The translations under genes and the position numbers were made by a program. Source: Volucella zonaria (lineage: Eukaryota > Arthropoda > Insecta > Diptera > Syrphidae). From it: 64,000 nt of DNA. Below the pieces are notes generated by a model. That model saw nothing but the letters and a program-made list of their open reading frames with translations. It had not been told where the DNA came from and ran no database searches. Below are positions 26,101 to 40,721 of this stretch, one piece after another (position 1 is the first letter of the stretch; each line of letters opens with the position of its first letter). The DNA lies in contig CAWYQB010000758.1 in the NCBI GenBank assembly GCA_963966105.1, positions 372,001 to 436,000 of the forward strand. Direction: 5' to 3'.

Positions 26101-29100
26101 ATTATGAAAATTAAATTTTTCAGTTGATTTTTCATTTTTGGGACTTAGAAAAATTTTCGATTTTTTTTCTCATATAATCTGACCTTCTATGGAATTGTTC
26201 ATTTTTACACTTCTCATAATATACCTTTTAAACACACAAACAGCAAATGGCATTCTAGCGGGACTATATTTTTTCCAATTGATTTTTTTATATTTCTGAC
26301 TATTTCTGACTATTTCTGACTTTGAAAAAAATATCGAAATTTTTCTTTCAACTTTTCTTTATTTATTATGAAAATTTAATTTTTCAGTTGATTTTTCATT
26401 TTTCTTTCAACTTTTCTTTATTTATTATGAAAATTAAATTTTTCAGTTGATTTTTCATTTTTGGGACTTAGAAAAATTTTCGATTTTTTTTCTCATATAA
26501 TCTGACCTTCTATGGAATTGTTCATTTTTACACTTCTCATAATATACCTTTTAAACACACAAACAGCAAATGGCATTCTAGCGGGACTTAGAAAAATTTT
26601 CGAAATTTTCAAGAAAAAAAATTTTTGACATACACCTCAGTTTCATTGAGAAGTCTCTATTTCAAATGAATTCCACTTAAAAATCATATATATATTTTTT
26701 CCAATTGATTTTTTTATATTTCTGACTATTTCTGACTTTGAAAAAAATATCGAAATTTTTCTTTCAACTTTTCTTTATTTATTATGAAAATTTAATTTTT
26801 CAGTTGATTTTTAATTTTTCTTTCAACTTTTCTTTATTTATTATGAAAATTAAATTTTTCAGTTGATTTTTCATTTTTGGGACTTAGAAAAATTTTCGAT
26901 TTTTTTTCTCATATAATCTGACCTTCTATGGAATTGTTCATTTTTACACTTCTCATAATATACCTTTTAAACACACAAACAGCAAATGGCATTCTAGCGG
27001 GACTATATTTTTTCCAATTGATTTTTTTATATTTCTGACTATTTCTGACTATTTCTGACTTTGAAAAAAATATCGAAATTTTTCTTTCAACTTTTCTTTA
27101 TTTATTATGAAAATTTAATTTTTCAGTTGATTTTTCATTTTTCTTTCAACTTTTCTTTATTTATTATGAAAATTAAATTTTTCAGTTGATTTTTCATTTT
27201 TGGGACTTAGAAAAATTTTCGATTTTTTTTCTCATATAATCTGACCTTCTATGGAATTGTTCATTTTTACACTTCTCATAATATACCTTTTAAACACACA
27301 AACAGCAAATGGCATTCTAGCGGGACTTAGAAAAATTTTCGAAATTTTCAAGAAAAAAAATTTTTGACATACACCTCAGTTTCATTGAGAAGTCTCTATT
27401 TCAAATGAATTCCACTTAAAAATCATATATATATTTTTTCCAATTGATTTTTTTATATTTCTGACTATTTCTGACTTTGAAAAAAATATCGAAATTTTTC
27501 TTTCAACTTTTCTTTATTTATTATGAAAATTGAATTTTTCAGTTGATTTTTCATTTTTCTTTCAACTTTTCTTTATTTATTATGAAAATTAAATTTTTCA
27601 GTTGATTTTTCATTTTTGGGACTTAGAAAAATTTTCGATTTTTTTTCTCATATAATCTGACCTTCTATGGAATTGTTCATTTTTACACTTCTCATAATAT
27701 ACCTTTTAAACACACAAACAGCAAATGGCATTCTAGCGGGACTATATTTTTTCCAATTGATTTTTTTATATTTCTGACTATTTCTGACTATTTCTGACTT
27801 TGAAAAAAATATCGAAATTTTTCTTTCAACTTTTCTTTATTTATTATGAAAATTTAATTTTTCAGTTGATTTTTCATTTTTCTTTCAACTTTTCTTTATT
27901 TATTATGAAAATTAAATTTTTCAGTTGATTTTTCATTTTTGGGACTTAGAAAAATTTTCGATTTTTTTTCTCATATAATCTGACCTTCTATGGAATTGTT
28001 CATTTTTACACTTCTCATAATATACCTTTTAAACACACAAACAGCAAATGGCATTCTAGCGGGACTTAGAAAAATTTTCGAAATTTTCAAGAAAAAAAAT
28101 TTTTGACATACACCTCAGTTTCATTGAGAAGTCTCTATTTCAAATGAATTCCACTTAAAAATCATATATATATTTTTTCCAATTGATTTTTTTATATTTC
28201 TGACTATTTCTGACTTTGAAAAAAATATCGAAATTTTTCTTTCAACTTTTCTTTATTTATTATGAAAATTGAATTTTTCAGTTGATTTTTCATTTTTCTT
28301 TCAACTTTTCTTTATTTATTATGAAAATTAAATTTTTCAGTTGATTTTTCATTTTTGGGACTTAGAAAAATTTTCGATTTTTTTTCTCATATAATCTGAC
28401 CTTCTATGGAATTGTTCATTTTTACACTTCTCATAATATACCTTTTAAACACACAAACAGCAAATGGCATTCTAGCGGGACTATATTTTTTCCAATTGAT
28501 TTTTTTATATTTCTGACTATTTCTGACTATTTCTGACTTTGAAAAAAATATCGAAATTTTTCTTTCAACTTTTCTTTATTTATTATGAAAATTTAATTTT
28601 TCAGTTGATTTTTCATTTTTCTTTCAACTTTTCTTTATTTATTATGAAAATTAAATTTTTCAGTTGATTTTTCATTTTTGGGACTTAGAAAAATTTTCGA
28701 TTTTTTTTCTCATATAATCTGACCTTCTATGGAATTGTTCATTTTTACACTTCTCATAATATACCTTTTAAACACACAAACAGCAAATGGCATTCTAGCG
28801 GGACTTAGAAAAATTTTCGAAATTTTCAAGAAAAAAAATTTTTGACATACACCTCAGTTTCATTGAGAAGTCTCTATTTCAAATGAATTCCACTTAAAAA
28901 TCATATATATATTTTTTCCAATTGATTTTTTTATATTTCTGACTATTTCTGACTTTGAAAAAAATATCGAAATTTTTCTTTCAACTTTTCTTTATTTATT
29001 ATGAAAATTTAATTTTTCAGTTGATTTTTCATTTTTCTTTCAACTTTTCTTTATTTATTATGAAAATTAAATTTTTCAGTTGATTTTTCATTTTTGGGAC

Positions 29101-30282
29101 TTAGAAAAATTTTCGATTTTTTTTCTCATATAATCTGACCTTCTATGGAATTGTTCATTTTTACACTTCTCATAATATACCTTTTAAACACACAAACAGC
29201 AAATGGCATTCTAGCGGGACTATATTTTTTCCAATTGATTTTTTTATATTTCTGACTATTTCTGACTATTTCTGACTTTGAAAAAAATATCGAAATTTTT
29301 CTTTCAACTTTTCTTTATTTATTATGAAAATTTAATTTTTCAGTTGATTTTTCATTTTTCTTTCAACTTTTCTTTATTTATTATGAAAATTAAATTTTTC
29401 AGTTGATTTTTCATTTTTGGGACTTAGAAAAATTTTCGATTTTTTTTCTCATATAATCTGACCTTCTATGGAATTGTTCATTTTTACACTTCTCATAATA
29501 TACCTTTTAAACACACAAACAGCAAATGGCATTCTAGCGGGACTTAGAAAAATTTTCGAAATTTTCAAGAAAAAAAATTTTTGACATACACCTCAGTTTC
29601 ATTGAGAAGTCTCTATTTCAAATGAATTCCACTTAAAAATCATATATATATTTTTTCCAATTGATTTTTTTATATTTCTGACTATTTCTGACTTTGAAAA
29701 AAATATCGAAATTTTTCTTTCAACTTTTCTTTATTTATTATGAAAATTGAATTTTTCAGTTGATTTTTCATTTTTCTTTCAACTTTTCTTTATTTATTAT
29801 GAAAATTAAATTTTTCAGTTGATTTTTCATTTTTGGGACTTAGAAAAATTTTCGATTTTTTTTCTCATATAATCTGACCTTCTATGGAATTGTTCATTTT
29901 TACACTTCTCATAATATACCTTTTAAACACACAAACAGCAAATGGCATTCTAGCGGGACTATATTTTTTCCAATTGATTTTTTTATATTTCTGACTATTT
30001 CTGACTATTTCTGACTTTGAAAAAAATATCGAAATTTTTCTTTCAACTTTTCTTTATTTATTATGAAAATTTAATTTTTCAGTTGATTTTTCATTTTTCT
30101 TTCAACTTTTCTTTATTTATTATGAAAATTAAATTTTTCAGTTGATTTTTCATTTTTGGGACTTAGAAAAATTTTCGATTTTTTTTCTCATATAATCTGA
30201 CCTTCTATGGAATTGTTCATTTTTACACTTCTCATAATATACCTTTTAAACACACAAACAGCAAATGGCATTCTAGCGGGAC

Positions 30283-32176
30283 TTAGAAAAATTTTCGAAA
30301 TTTTCAAGAAAAAAAATTTTTGACATACACCTCAGTTTCATTGAGAAGTCTCTATTTCAAATGAATTCCACTTAAAAATCATATATATATTTTTTCCAAT
30401 TGATTTTTTTATATTTCTGACTATTTCTGACTTTGAAAAAAATATCGAAATTTTTCTTTCAACTTTTCTTTATTTATTATGAAAATTTAATTTTTCAGTT
30501 GATTTTTAATTTTTCTTTCAACTTTTCTTTATTTATTATGAAAATTAAATTTTTCAGTTGATTTTTCATTTTTGGGACTTAGAAAAATTTTCGATTTTTT
30601 TTCTCATATAATCTGACCTTCTATGGAATTGTTCATTTTTACACTTCTCATAATATACCTTTTAAACACACAAACAGCAAATGGCATTCTAGCGGGACTA
30701 TATTTTTTCCAATTGATTTTTTTATATTTCTGACTATTTCTGACTATTTCTGACTTTGAAAAAAATATCGAAATTTTTCTTTCAACTTTTCTTTATTTAT
30801 TATGAAAATTTAATTTTTCAGTTGATTTTTCATTTTTCTTTCAACTTTTCTTTATTTATTATGAAAATTAAATTTTTCAGTTGATTTTTCATTTTTGGGA
30901 CTTAGAAAAATTTTCGATTTTTTTTCTCATATAATCTGACCTTCTATGGAATTGTTCATTTTTACACTTCTCATAATATACCTTTTAAACACACAAACAG
31001 CAAATGGCATTCTAGCGGGACTTAGAAAAATTTTCGAAATTTTCAAGAAAAAAAATTTTTGACATACACCTCAGTTTCATTGAGAAGTCTCTATTTCAAA
31101 TGAATTCCACTTAAAAATCATATATATATTTTTTCCAATTGATTTTTTTATATTTCTGACTATTTCTGACTTTGAAAAAAATATCGAAATTTTTCTTTCA
31201 ACTTTTCTTTATTTATTATGAAAATTTAATTTTTCAGTTGATTTTTAATTTTTCTTTCAACTTTTCTTTATTTATTATGAAAATTAAATTTTTCAGTTGA
31301 TTTTTCATTTTTGGGACTTAGAAAAATTTTCGATTTTTTTTCTCATATAATCTGACCTTCTATGGAATTGTTCATTTTTACACTTCTCATAATATACCTT
31401 TTAAACACACAAACAGCAAATGGCATTCTAGCGGGACTATATTTTTTCCAATTGATTTTTTTATATTTCTGACTATTTCTGACTATTTCTGACTTTGAAA
31501 AAAATATCGAAATTTTTCTTTCAACTTTTCTTTATTTATTATGAAAATTTAATTTTTCAGTTGATTTTTCATTTTTCTTTCAACTTTTCTTTATTTATTA
31601 TGAAAATTAAATTTTTCAGTTGATTTTTCATTTTTGGGACTTAGAAAAATTTTCGATTTTTTTTCTCATATAATCTGACCTTCTATGGAATTGTTCATTT
31701 TTACACTTCTCATAATATACCTTTTAAACACACAAACAGCAAATGGCATTCTAGCGGGACTTAGAAAAATTTTCGAAATTTTCAAGAAAAAAAATTTTTG
31801 ACATACACCTCAGTTTCATTGAGAAGTCTCTATTTCAAATGAATTCCACTTAAAAATCATATATATATTTTTTCCAATTGATTTTTTTATATTTCTGACT
31901 ATTTCTGACTTTGAAAAAAATATCGAAATTTTTCTTTCAACTTTTCTTTATTTATTATGAAAATTTAATTTTTCAGTTGATTTTTAATTTTTCTTTCAAC
32001 TTTTCTTTATTTATTATGAAAATTAAATTTTTCAGTTGATTTTTCATTTTTGGGACTTAGAAAAATTTTCGATTTTTTTTCTCATATAATCTGACCTTCT
32101 ATGGAATTGTTCATTTTTACACTTCTCATAATATACCTTTTAAACACACAAACAGCAAATGGCATTCTAGCGGGAC
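30283..32176 (+). repeat. Plain dimer run between C and D blocks (U82-U86)
   Basis: La 30283, S 30699, La 31022, S 31438, La 31761. This is a regular S-La 739-bp dimer run. The first La also continues the match to the C block, since it corresponds to La at 22394. Confidence 0.92.
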
Positions 32177-34809
32177 TATATTTTTTCCAATTGATTTTTT
32201 TATATTTCTGACTATTTCTGACTATTTCTGACTTTGAAAAAAATATCGAAATTTTTCTTTCAACTTTTCTTTATTTATTATGAAAATTTAATTTTTCAGT
32301 TGATTTTTCATTTTTCTTTCAACTTTTCTTTATTTATTATGAAAATTAAATTTTTCAGTTGATTTTTCATTTTTGGGACTTAGAAAAATTTTCGATTTTT
32401 TTTCTCATATAATCTGACCTTCTATGGAATTGTTCATTTTTACACTTCTCATAATATACCTTTTAAACACACAAACAGCAAATGGCATTCTAGCGGGACT
32501 TAGAAAAATTTTCGAAATTTTCAAGAAAAAAAATTTTTGACATACACCTCAGTTTCATTGAGAAGTCTCTATTTCAAATGAATTCCACTTAAAAATCATA
32601 TATATATTTTTTCCAATTGATTTTTTTATATTTCTGACTATTTCTGACTTTGAAAAAAATATCGAAATTTTTCTTTCAACTTTTCTTTATTTATTATGAA
32701 AATTTAATTTTTCAGTTGATTTTTCATTTTTCTTTCAACTTTTCTTTATTTATTATGAAAATTAAATTTTTCAGTTGATTTTTCATTTTTGGGACTTAGA
32801 AAAATTTTCGATTTTTTTTCTCATATAATCTGACCTTCTATGGAATTGTTCATTTTTACACTTCTCATAATATACCTTTTAAACACACAAACAGCAAATG
32901 GCATTCTAGCGGGACTATATTTTTTCCAATTGATTTTTTTATATTTCTGACTATTTCTGACTATTTCTGACTTTGAAAAAAATATCGAAATTTTTCTTTC
33001 AACTTTTCTTTATTTATTATGAAAATTTAATTTTTCAGTTGATTTTTCATTTTTCTTTCAACTTTTCTTTATTTATTATGAAAATTAAATTTTTCAGTTG
33101 ATTTTTCATTTTTGGGACTTAGAAAAATTTTCGATTTTTTTTCTCATATAATCTGACCTTCTATGGAATTGTTCATTTTTACACTTCTCATAATATACCT
33201 TTTAAACACACAAACAGCAAATGGCATTCTAGCGGGACTTAGAAAAATTTTCGAAATTTTCAAGAAAAACAATTTTTGACATACACCTCAGTTTCATTGA
33301 GAAGTCTCTATTTCAAATGAATTCCACTTAAAAATCATATATATATTTTTTCCAATTGATTTTTTTATATTTCTGACTATTTCTGACTTTGAAAAAAATA
33401 TCGAAATTTTTCTTTCAACTTTTCTTTATTTATTATGAAAATTTAATTTTTCAGTTGATTTTTCATTTTTCTTTCAACTTTTCTTTATTTATTATGAAAA
33501 TTAAATTTTTCAGTTGATTTTTCATTTTTGGGACTTAGAAAAATTTTCGATTTTTTTTCTCATATAATCTGACCTTCTATGGAATTGTTCATTTTTACAC
33601 TTCTCATAATATACCTTTTAAACACACAAACAGCAAATGGCATTCTAGCGGGACTTAGAAAAATTTTCGAAATTTTCAAGAAAAAAAATTTTTGACATAC
33701 ACCTCAGTTTCATTGAGAAGTCTCTATTTCAAATGAATTCCACTTAAAAATCATATATATATTTTTTCCAATTGATTTTTTTATATTTCTGACTATTTCT
33801 GACTTTGAAAAAAATATCGAAATTTTTCTTTCAACTTTTCTTTATTTATTATGAAAATTTAATTTTTCAGTTGATTTTTAATTTTTCTTTCAACTTTTCT
33901 TTATTTATTATGAAAATTAAATTTTTCAGTTGATTTTTCATTTTTGGGACTTAGAAAAATTTTCGATTTTTTTTCTCATATAATCTGACCTTCTATGGAA
34001 TTGTTCATTTTTACACTTCTCATAATATACCTTTTAAACACACAAACAGCAAATGGCATTCTAGCGGGACTATATTTTTTCCAATTGATTTTTTTATATT
34101 TCTGACTATTTCTGACTATTTCTGACTTTGAAAAAAATATCGAAATTTTTCTTTCAACTTTTCTTTATTTATTATGAAAATTTAATTTTTCAGTTGATTT
34201 TTCATTTTTCTTTCAACTTTTCTTTATTTATTATGAAAATTAAATTTTTCAGTTGATTTTTCATTTTTGGGACTTAGAAAAATTTTCGATTTTTTTTCTC
34301 ATATAATCTGACCTTCTATGGAATTGTTCATTTTTACACTTCTCATAATATACCTTTTAAACACACAAACAGCAAATGGCATTCTAGCGGGACTTAGAAA
34401 AATTTTCGAAATTTTCAAGAAAAAAAATTTTTGACATACACCTCAGTTTCATTGAGAAGTCTCTATTTCAAATGAATTCCACTTAAAAATCATATATATA
34501 TTTTTTCCAATTGATTTTTTTATATTTCTGACTATTTCTGACTTTGAAAAAAATATCGAAATTTTTCTTTCAACTTTTCTTTATTTATTATGAAAATTGA
34601 ATTTTTCAGTTGATTTTTCATTTTTCTTTCAACTTTTCTTTATTTATTATGAAAATTAAATTTTTCAGTTGATTTTTCATTTTTGGGACTTAGAAAAATT
34701 TTCGATTTTTTTTCTCATATAATCTGACCTTCTATGGAATTGTTCATTTTTACACTTCTCATAATATACCTTTTAAACACACAAACAGCAAATGGCATTC
34801 TAGCGGGAC
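32177..34809 (+). repeat. Region D copy 1: 2,633-bp higher-order repeat, U87-U93
   Basis: S 32177, Ld 32500, S 32916, Lk 33239, La 33655, S 34071, Lb 34394. The marker is the Lk unit, with C at unit position 32 (position 33270) giving AAAAACAATTT. The block repeats at once as copy 2. Confidence 0.93.
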
Positions 34810-37442
34810 TATATTTTTTCCAATTGATTTTTTTATATTTCTGACTATTTCTGACTATTTCTGACTTTGAAAAAAATATCGAAATTTTTCTTTCAACTTT
34901 TCTTTATTTATTATGAAAATTTAATTTTTCAGTTGATTTTTCATTTTTCTTTCAACTTTTCTTTATTTATTATGAAAATTAAATTTTTCAGTTGATTTTT
35001 CATTTTTGGGACTTAGAAAAATTTTCGATTTTTTTTCTCATATAATCTGACCTTCTATGGAATTGTTCATTTTTACACTTCTCATAATATACCTTTTAAA
35101 CACACAAACAGCAAATGGCATTCTAGCGGGACTTAGAAAAATTTTCGAAATTTTCAAGAAAAAAAATTTTTGACATACACCTCAGTTTCATTGAGAAGTC
35201 TCTATTTCAAATGAATTCCACTTAAAAATCATATATATATTTTTTCCAATTGATTTTTTTATATTTCTGACTATTTCTGACTTTGAAAAAAATATCGAAA
35301 TTTTTCTTTCAACTTTTCTTTATTTATTATGAAAATTTAATTTTTCAGTTGATTTTTCATTTTTCTTTCAACTTTTCTTTATTTATTATGAAAATTAAAT
35401 TTTTCAGTTGATTTTTCATTTTTGGGACTTAGAAAAATTTTCGATTTTTTTTCTCATATAATCTGACCTTCTATGGAATTGTTCATTTTTACACTTCTCA
35501 TAATATACCTTTTAAACACACAAACAGCAAATGGCATTCTAGCGGGACTATATTTTTTCCAATTGATTTTTTTATATTTCTGACTATTTCTGACTATTTC
35601 TGACTTTGAAAAAAATATCGAAATTTTTCTTTCAACTTTTCTTTATTTATTATGAAAATTTAATTTTTCAGTTGATTTTTCATTTTTCTTTCAACTTTTC
35701 TTTATTTATTATGAAAATTAAATTTTTCAGTTGATTTTTCATTTTTGGGACTTAGAAAAATTTTCGATTTTTTTTCTCATATAATCTGACCTTCTATGGA
35801 ATTGTTCATTTTTACACTTCTCATAATATACCTTTTAAACACACAAACAGCAAATGGCATTCTAGCGGGACTTAGAAAAATTTTCGAAATTTTCAAGAAA
35901 AACAATTTTTGACATACACCTCAGTTTCATTGAGAAGTCTCTATTTCAAATGAATTCCACTTAAAAATCATATATATATTTTTTCCAATTGATTTTTTTA
36001 TATTTCTGACTATTTCTGACTTTGAAAAAAATATCGAAATTTTTCTTTCAACTTTTCTTTATTTATTATGAAAATTTAATTTTTCAGTTGATTTTTCATT
36101 TTTCTTTCAACTTTTCTTTATTTATTATGAAAATTAAATTTTTCAGTTGATTTTTCATTTTTGGGACTTAGAAAAATTTTCGATTTTTTTTCTCATATAA
36201 TCTGACCTTCTATGGAATTGTTCATTTTTACACTTCTCATAATATACCTTTTAAACACACAAACAGCAAATGGCATTCTAGCGGGACTTAGAAAAATTTT
36301 CGAAATTTTCAAGAAAAAAAATTTTTGACATACACCTCAGTTTCATTGAGAAGTCTCTATTTCAAATGAATTCCACTTAAAAATCATATATATATTTTTT
36401 CCAATTGATTTTTTTATATTTCTGACTATTTCTGACTTTGAAAAAAATATCGAAATTTTTCTTTCAACTTTTCTTTATTTATTATGAAAATTTAATTTTT
36501 CAGTTGATTTTTAATTTTTCTTTCAACTTTTCTTTATTTATTATGAAAATTAAATTTTTCAGTTGATTTTTCATTTTTGGGACTTAGAAAAATTTTCGAT
36601 TTTTTTTCTCATATAATCTGACCTTCTATGGAATTGTTCATTTTTACACTTCTCATAATATACCTTTTAAACACACAAACAGCAAATGGCATTCTAGCGG
36701 GACTATATTTTTTCCAATTGATTTTTTTATATTTCTGACTATTTCTGACTATTTCTGACTTTGAAAAAAATATCGAAATTTTTCTTTCAACTTTTCTTTA
36801 TTTATTATGAAAATTTAATTTTTCAGTTGATTTTTCATTTTTCTTTCAACTTTTCTTTATTTATTATGAAAATTAAATTTTTCAGTTGATTTTTCATTTT
36901 TGGGACTTAGAAAAATTTTCGATTTTTTTTCTCATATAATCTGACCTTCTATGGAATTGTTCATTTTTACACTTCTCATAATATACCTTTTAAACACACA
37001 AACAGCAAATGGCATTCTAGCGGGACTTAGAAAAATTTTCGAAATTTTCAAGAAAAAAAATTTTTGACATACACCTCAGTTTCATTGAGAAGTCTCTATT
37101 TCAAATGAATTCCACTTAAAAATCATATATATATTTTTTCCAATTGATTTTTTTATATTTCTGACTATTTCTGACTTTGAAAAAAATATCGAAATTTTTC
37201 TTTCAACTTTTCTTTATTTATTATGAAAATTGAATTTTTCAGTTGATTTTTCATTTTTCTTTCAACTTTTCTTTATTTATTATGAAAATTAAATTTTTCA
37301 GTTGATTTTTCATTTTTGGGACTTAGAAAAATTTTCGATTTTTTTTCTCATATAATCTGACCTTCTATGGAATTGTTCATTTTTACACTTCTCATAATAT
37401 ACCTTTTAAACACACAAACAGCAAATGGCATTCTAGCGGGAC
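34810..37442 (+). repeat. Region D copy 2: 2,633-bp higher-order repeat, U94-U100
   Basis: S 34810, Ld 35133, S 35549, Lk 35872, La 36288, S 36704, Lb 37027. Same order and length as copy 1, with the Lk marker C at 35903. From S 35549 onward it also matches region A from S 4788 (S, Lk, La, S, Lb, S, La, Sc) over 2,956 bp. Confidence 0.93.
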
Positions 37443-39982
37443 TATATTTTTTCCAATTGATTTTTTTATATTTCTGACTATTTCTGACTATTTCTGACTT
37501 TGAAAAAAATATCGAAATTTTTCTTTCAACTTTTCTTTATTTATTATGAAAATTTAATTTTTCAGTTGATTTTTCATTTTTCTTTCAACTTTTCTTTATT
37601 TATTATGAAAATTAAATTTTTCAGTTGATTTTTCATTTTTGGGACTTAGAAAAATTTTCGATTTTTTTTCTCATATAATCTGACCTTCTATGGAATTGTT
37701 CATTTTTACACTTCTCATAATATACCTTTTAAACACACAAACAGCAAATGGCATTCTAGCGGGACTTAGAAAAATTTTCGAAATTTTCAAGAAAAAAAAT
37801 TTTTGACATACACCTCAGTTTCATTGAGAAGTCTCTATTTCAAATGAATTCCACTTAAAAATCATATATATATTTTTTCCAATTGATTTTTTTATATTTC
37901 TGACTATTTCTGACTTTGAAAAAAATATCGAAATTTTTCTTTCAACTTTTCTTTATTTATTATGAAAATTTAATTTTTCAGTTGATTTTTAATTTTTCTT
38001 TCAACTTTTCTTTATTTATTATGAAAATTAAATTTTTCAGTTGATTTTTCATTTTTGGGACTTAGAAAAATTTTCGATTTTTTTTCTCATATAATCTGAC
38101 CTTCTATGGAATTGTTCATTTTTACACTTCTCATAATATACCTTTTAAACACACAAACAGCAAATGGCATTCTAGCGGGACCATATTTTTTCCAATTGAT
38201 TTTTTTATATTTCTGACTATTTCTGACTATTTCTGACTTTGAAAAAAATATCGAAATTTTTCTTTCAACTTTTCTTTATTTATTATGAAAATTTAATTTT
38301 TCAGTTGATTTTTCATTTTTCTTTCAACTTTTCTTTATTTATTATGAAAATTAAATTTTTCAGTTGATTTTTCATTTTTGGGACTTAGAAAAATTTTCGA
38401 TTTTTTTTCTCATATAATCTGACCTTCTATGGAATTGTTCATTTTTACACTTCTCATAATATACCTTTTAAACACACAAACAGCAAATGGCATTCTAGCG
38501 GGACTTAGAAAAATTTTCGAAATTTTCAAGAAAAAAAATTTTTGACATACACCTCAGTTTCATTGAGAAGTCTCTATTTCAAATGAATTCCACTTAAAAA
38601 TCATATATATATTTTTTCCAATTGATTTTTTTATATTTCTGACTATTTCTGACTTTGAAAAAAATATCGAAATTTTTCTTTCAACTTTTCTTTATTTATT
38701 ATGAAAATTTAATTTTTCAGTTGATTTTTAATTTTTCTTTCAACTTTTCTTTATTTATTATGAAAATTAAATTTTTCAGTTGATTTTTCATTTTTGGGAC
38801 TTAGAAAAATTTTCGATTTTTTTTCTCATATAATCTGACCTTCTATGGAATTGTTCATTTTTACACTTCTCATAATATACCTTTTAAACACACAAACAGC
38901 AAATGGCATTCTAGCGGGACTATATTTTTTCCAATTGATTTTTTTATATTTCTGACTATTTCTGACTATTTCTGACTTTGAAAAAAATATCGAAATTTTT
39001 CTTTCAACTTTTCTTTATTTATTATGAAAATTTAATTTTTCAGTTGATTTTTCATTTTTCTTTCAACTTTTCTTTATTTATTATGAAAATTAAATTTTTC
39101 AGTTGATTTTTCATTTTTGGGACTTAGAAAAATTTTCGATTTTTTTTCTCATATAATCTGACCTTCTATGGAATTGTTCATTTTTACACTTCTCATAATA
39201 TACCTTTTAAACACACAAACAGCAAATGGCATTCTAGCGGGACTTAGAAAAATTTTCGAAATTTTCAAGAAAAAAAATTTTTGACATACACCTCAGTTTC
39301 ATTGAGAAGTCTCTATTTCAAATGAATTCCACTTAAAAATCATATATATATTTTTTCCAATTGATTTTTTTATATTTCTGACTATTTCTGACTTTGAAAA
39401 AAATATCGAAATTTTTCTTTCAACTTTTCTTTATTTATTATGAAAATTTAATTTTTCAGTTGATTTTTAATTTTTCTTTCAACTTTTCTTTATTTATTAT
39501 GAAAATTAAATTTTTCAGTTGATTTTTCATTTTTGGGACTTAGAAAAATTTTCGATTTTTTTTCTCATATAATCTGACCTTCTATGGAATTGTTCATTTT
39601 TACACTTCTCATAATATACCTTTTAAACACACAAACAGCAAATGGCATTCTAGCGGGACTATATTTTTTCCAATTGATTTTTTTATATTTCTGACTATTT
39701 CTGACTATTTCTGACTTTGAAAAAAATATCGAAATTTTTCTTTCAACTTTTCTTTATTTATTATGAAAATTTAATTTTTCAGTTGATTTTTCATTTTTCT
39801 TTCAACTTTTCTTTATTTATTATGAAAATTAAATTTTTCAGTTGATTTTTCATTTTTGGGACTTAGAAAAATTTTCGATTTTTTTTCTCATATAATCTGA
39901 CCTTCTATGGAATTGTTCATTTTTACACTTCTCATAATATACCTTTTAAACACACAAACAGCAAATGGCATTCTAGCGGGAC
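37443..39982 (+). repeat. Region E: dimer run repeating the left end, U101-U107
   Basis: S 37443, La 37766, Sc 38182, La 38505, S 38921, La 39244, S 39660. It has the same class order and length (2,540 bp) as 31-2570. The last La of the window ends at 39659; none is found to the right of it. Confidence 0.92.
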
Positions 39983-40398
39983 TTAGAAAAATTTTCGAAA
40001 TTTTCAAGAAAAAAAATTTTTGACATACACCTCAGTTTCATTGAGAAGTCTCTATTTCAAATGAATTCCACTTAAAAATCATATATATATATTTTCCAAT
40101 TGATTTTTTTATATTTCTGACTATTTCTGACTTTGAAAAAAATATCGAAATTTTTCTTTCAACTTTTCTTTATTTATTATGAAAATTTAATTTTTCAGTT
40201 GATTTTTCATTTTTCTTTCAACTTTTCTTTATTTATTATGAAAATTAAATTTGTCAGTTGATTTTTCATTTTTGGGACTTAGAAAAATTTTCGATTTTTT
40301 TTCTCATATAATCTGACCTTCTATGGAATTGTTCATTTTTACACTTCTCATAATATACCTTTTAAACACACAAACAGCAAATGGCATTCTAGCGGGAC

Positions 40399-40721
40399 TA
40401 TATTTTTTCCAATTGATTTTTTTATATTTCTGACTATTTCTGACTATTTCTGACTTTGAAAAAAATATCGAAATTTTTCTTTCAACTTTTCTTTATTTAT
40501 TATGAAAATTTAATTTTTCAGTTGATTTTTCATTTTTCTTTCAACTTTTCTTTATTTATTATGAAAATTAAATTTGTCAGTTGATTTTTCATTTTTGGGA
40601 CCTAGAAAAATTTTCGATTTTTTTTCTCATATAATCTGACCTTCTATGGAATTGTTCATTTTTACACTTCTCATAATATACCTTTTAAACACACAAACAG
40701 CAAATGGCATTCTAGCGGGAC
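40399..40721 (+). repeat. Sq unit with private GGGACCTAG (C at 40602)
   Basis: First S unit carrying TTTGTCAG, a variant seen until here only in L units. It also has T to C at 40602 inside the 21-bp motif. It sits next to the domain change at about 39.7 kb. Confidence 0.85.

Larger units (their letters stand above)
22394..30282 (+). repeat. Region C copy 2: 7,889-bp higher-order repeat, U61-U81
   Basis: Unit classes and starts: La 22394, S2 22810, Lb 23123, LQ 23539, La 23955, S 24371, Lq 24694, La 25110, S 25526, Lb 25849, S 26265, La 26588, S 27004, Lb 27327, S 27743, Lb 28066, S 28482, Ld 28805, S 29221, Lb 29544, S 29960. It repeats copy 1 in order, with one additional S unit (26265-26587) between the Lb and La that are directly joined in copy 1. 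A second difference is S at 29221 where copy 1 has Sg. The 323-bp difference in block length equals that one S unit. Confidence 0.93.

Noticed and set aside
6682..30282. Large duplications as pure assembly artefact
   Set aside because: It cannot be excluded without reads, but copies differ by a 3-bp deletion, a whole S unit and an Sg/S change. Simple duplicated assembly would not produce these differences.
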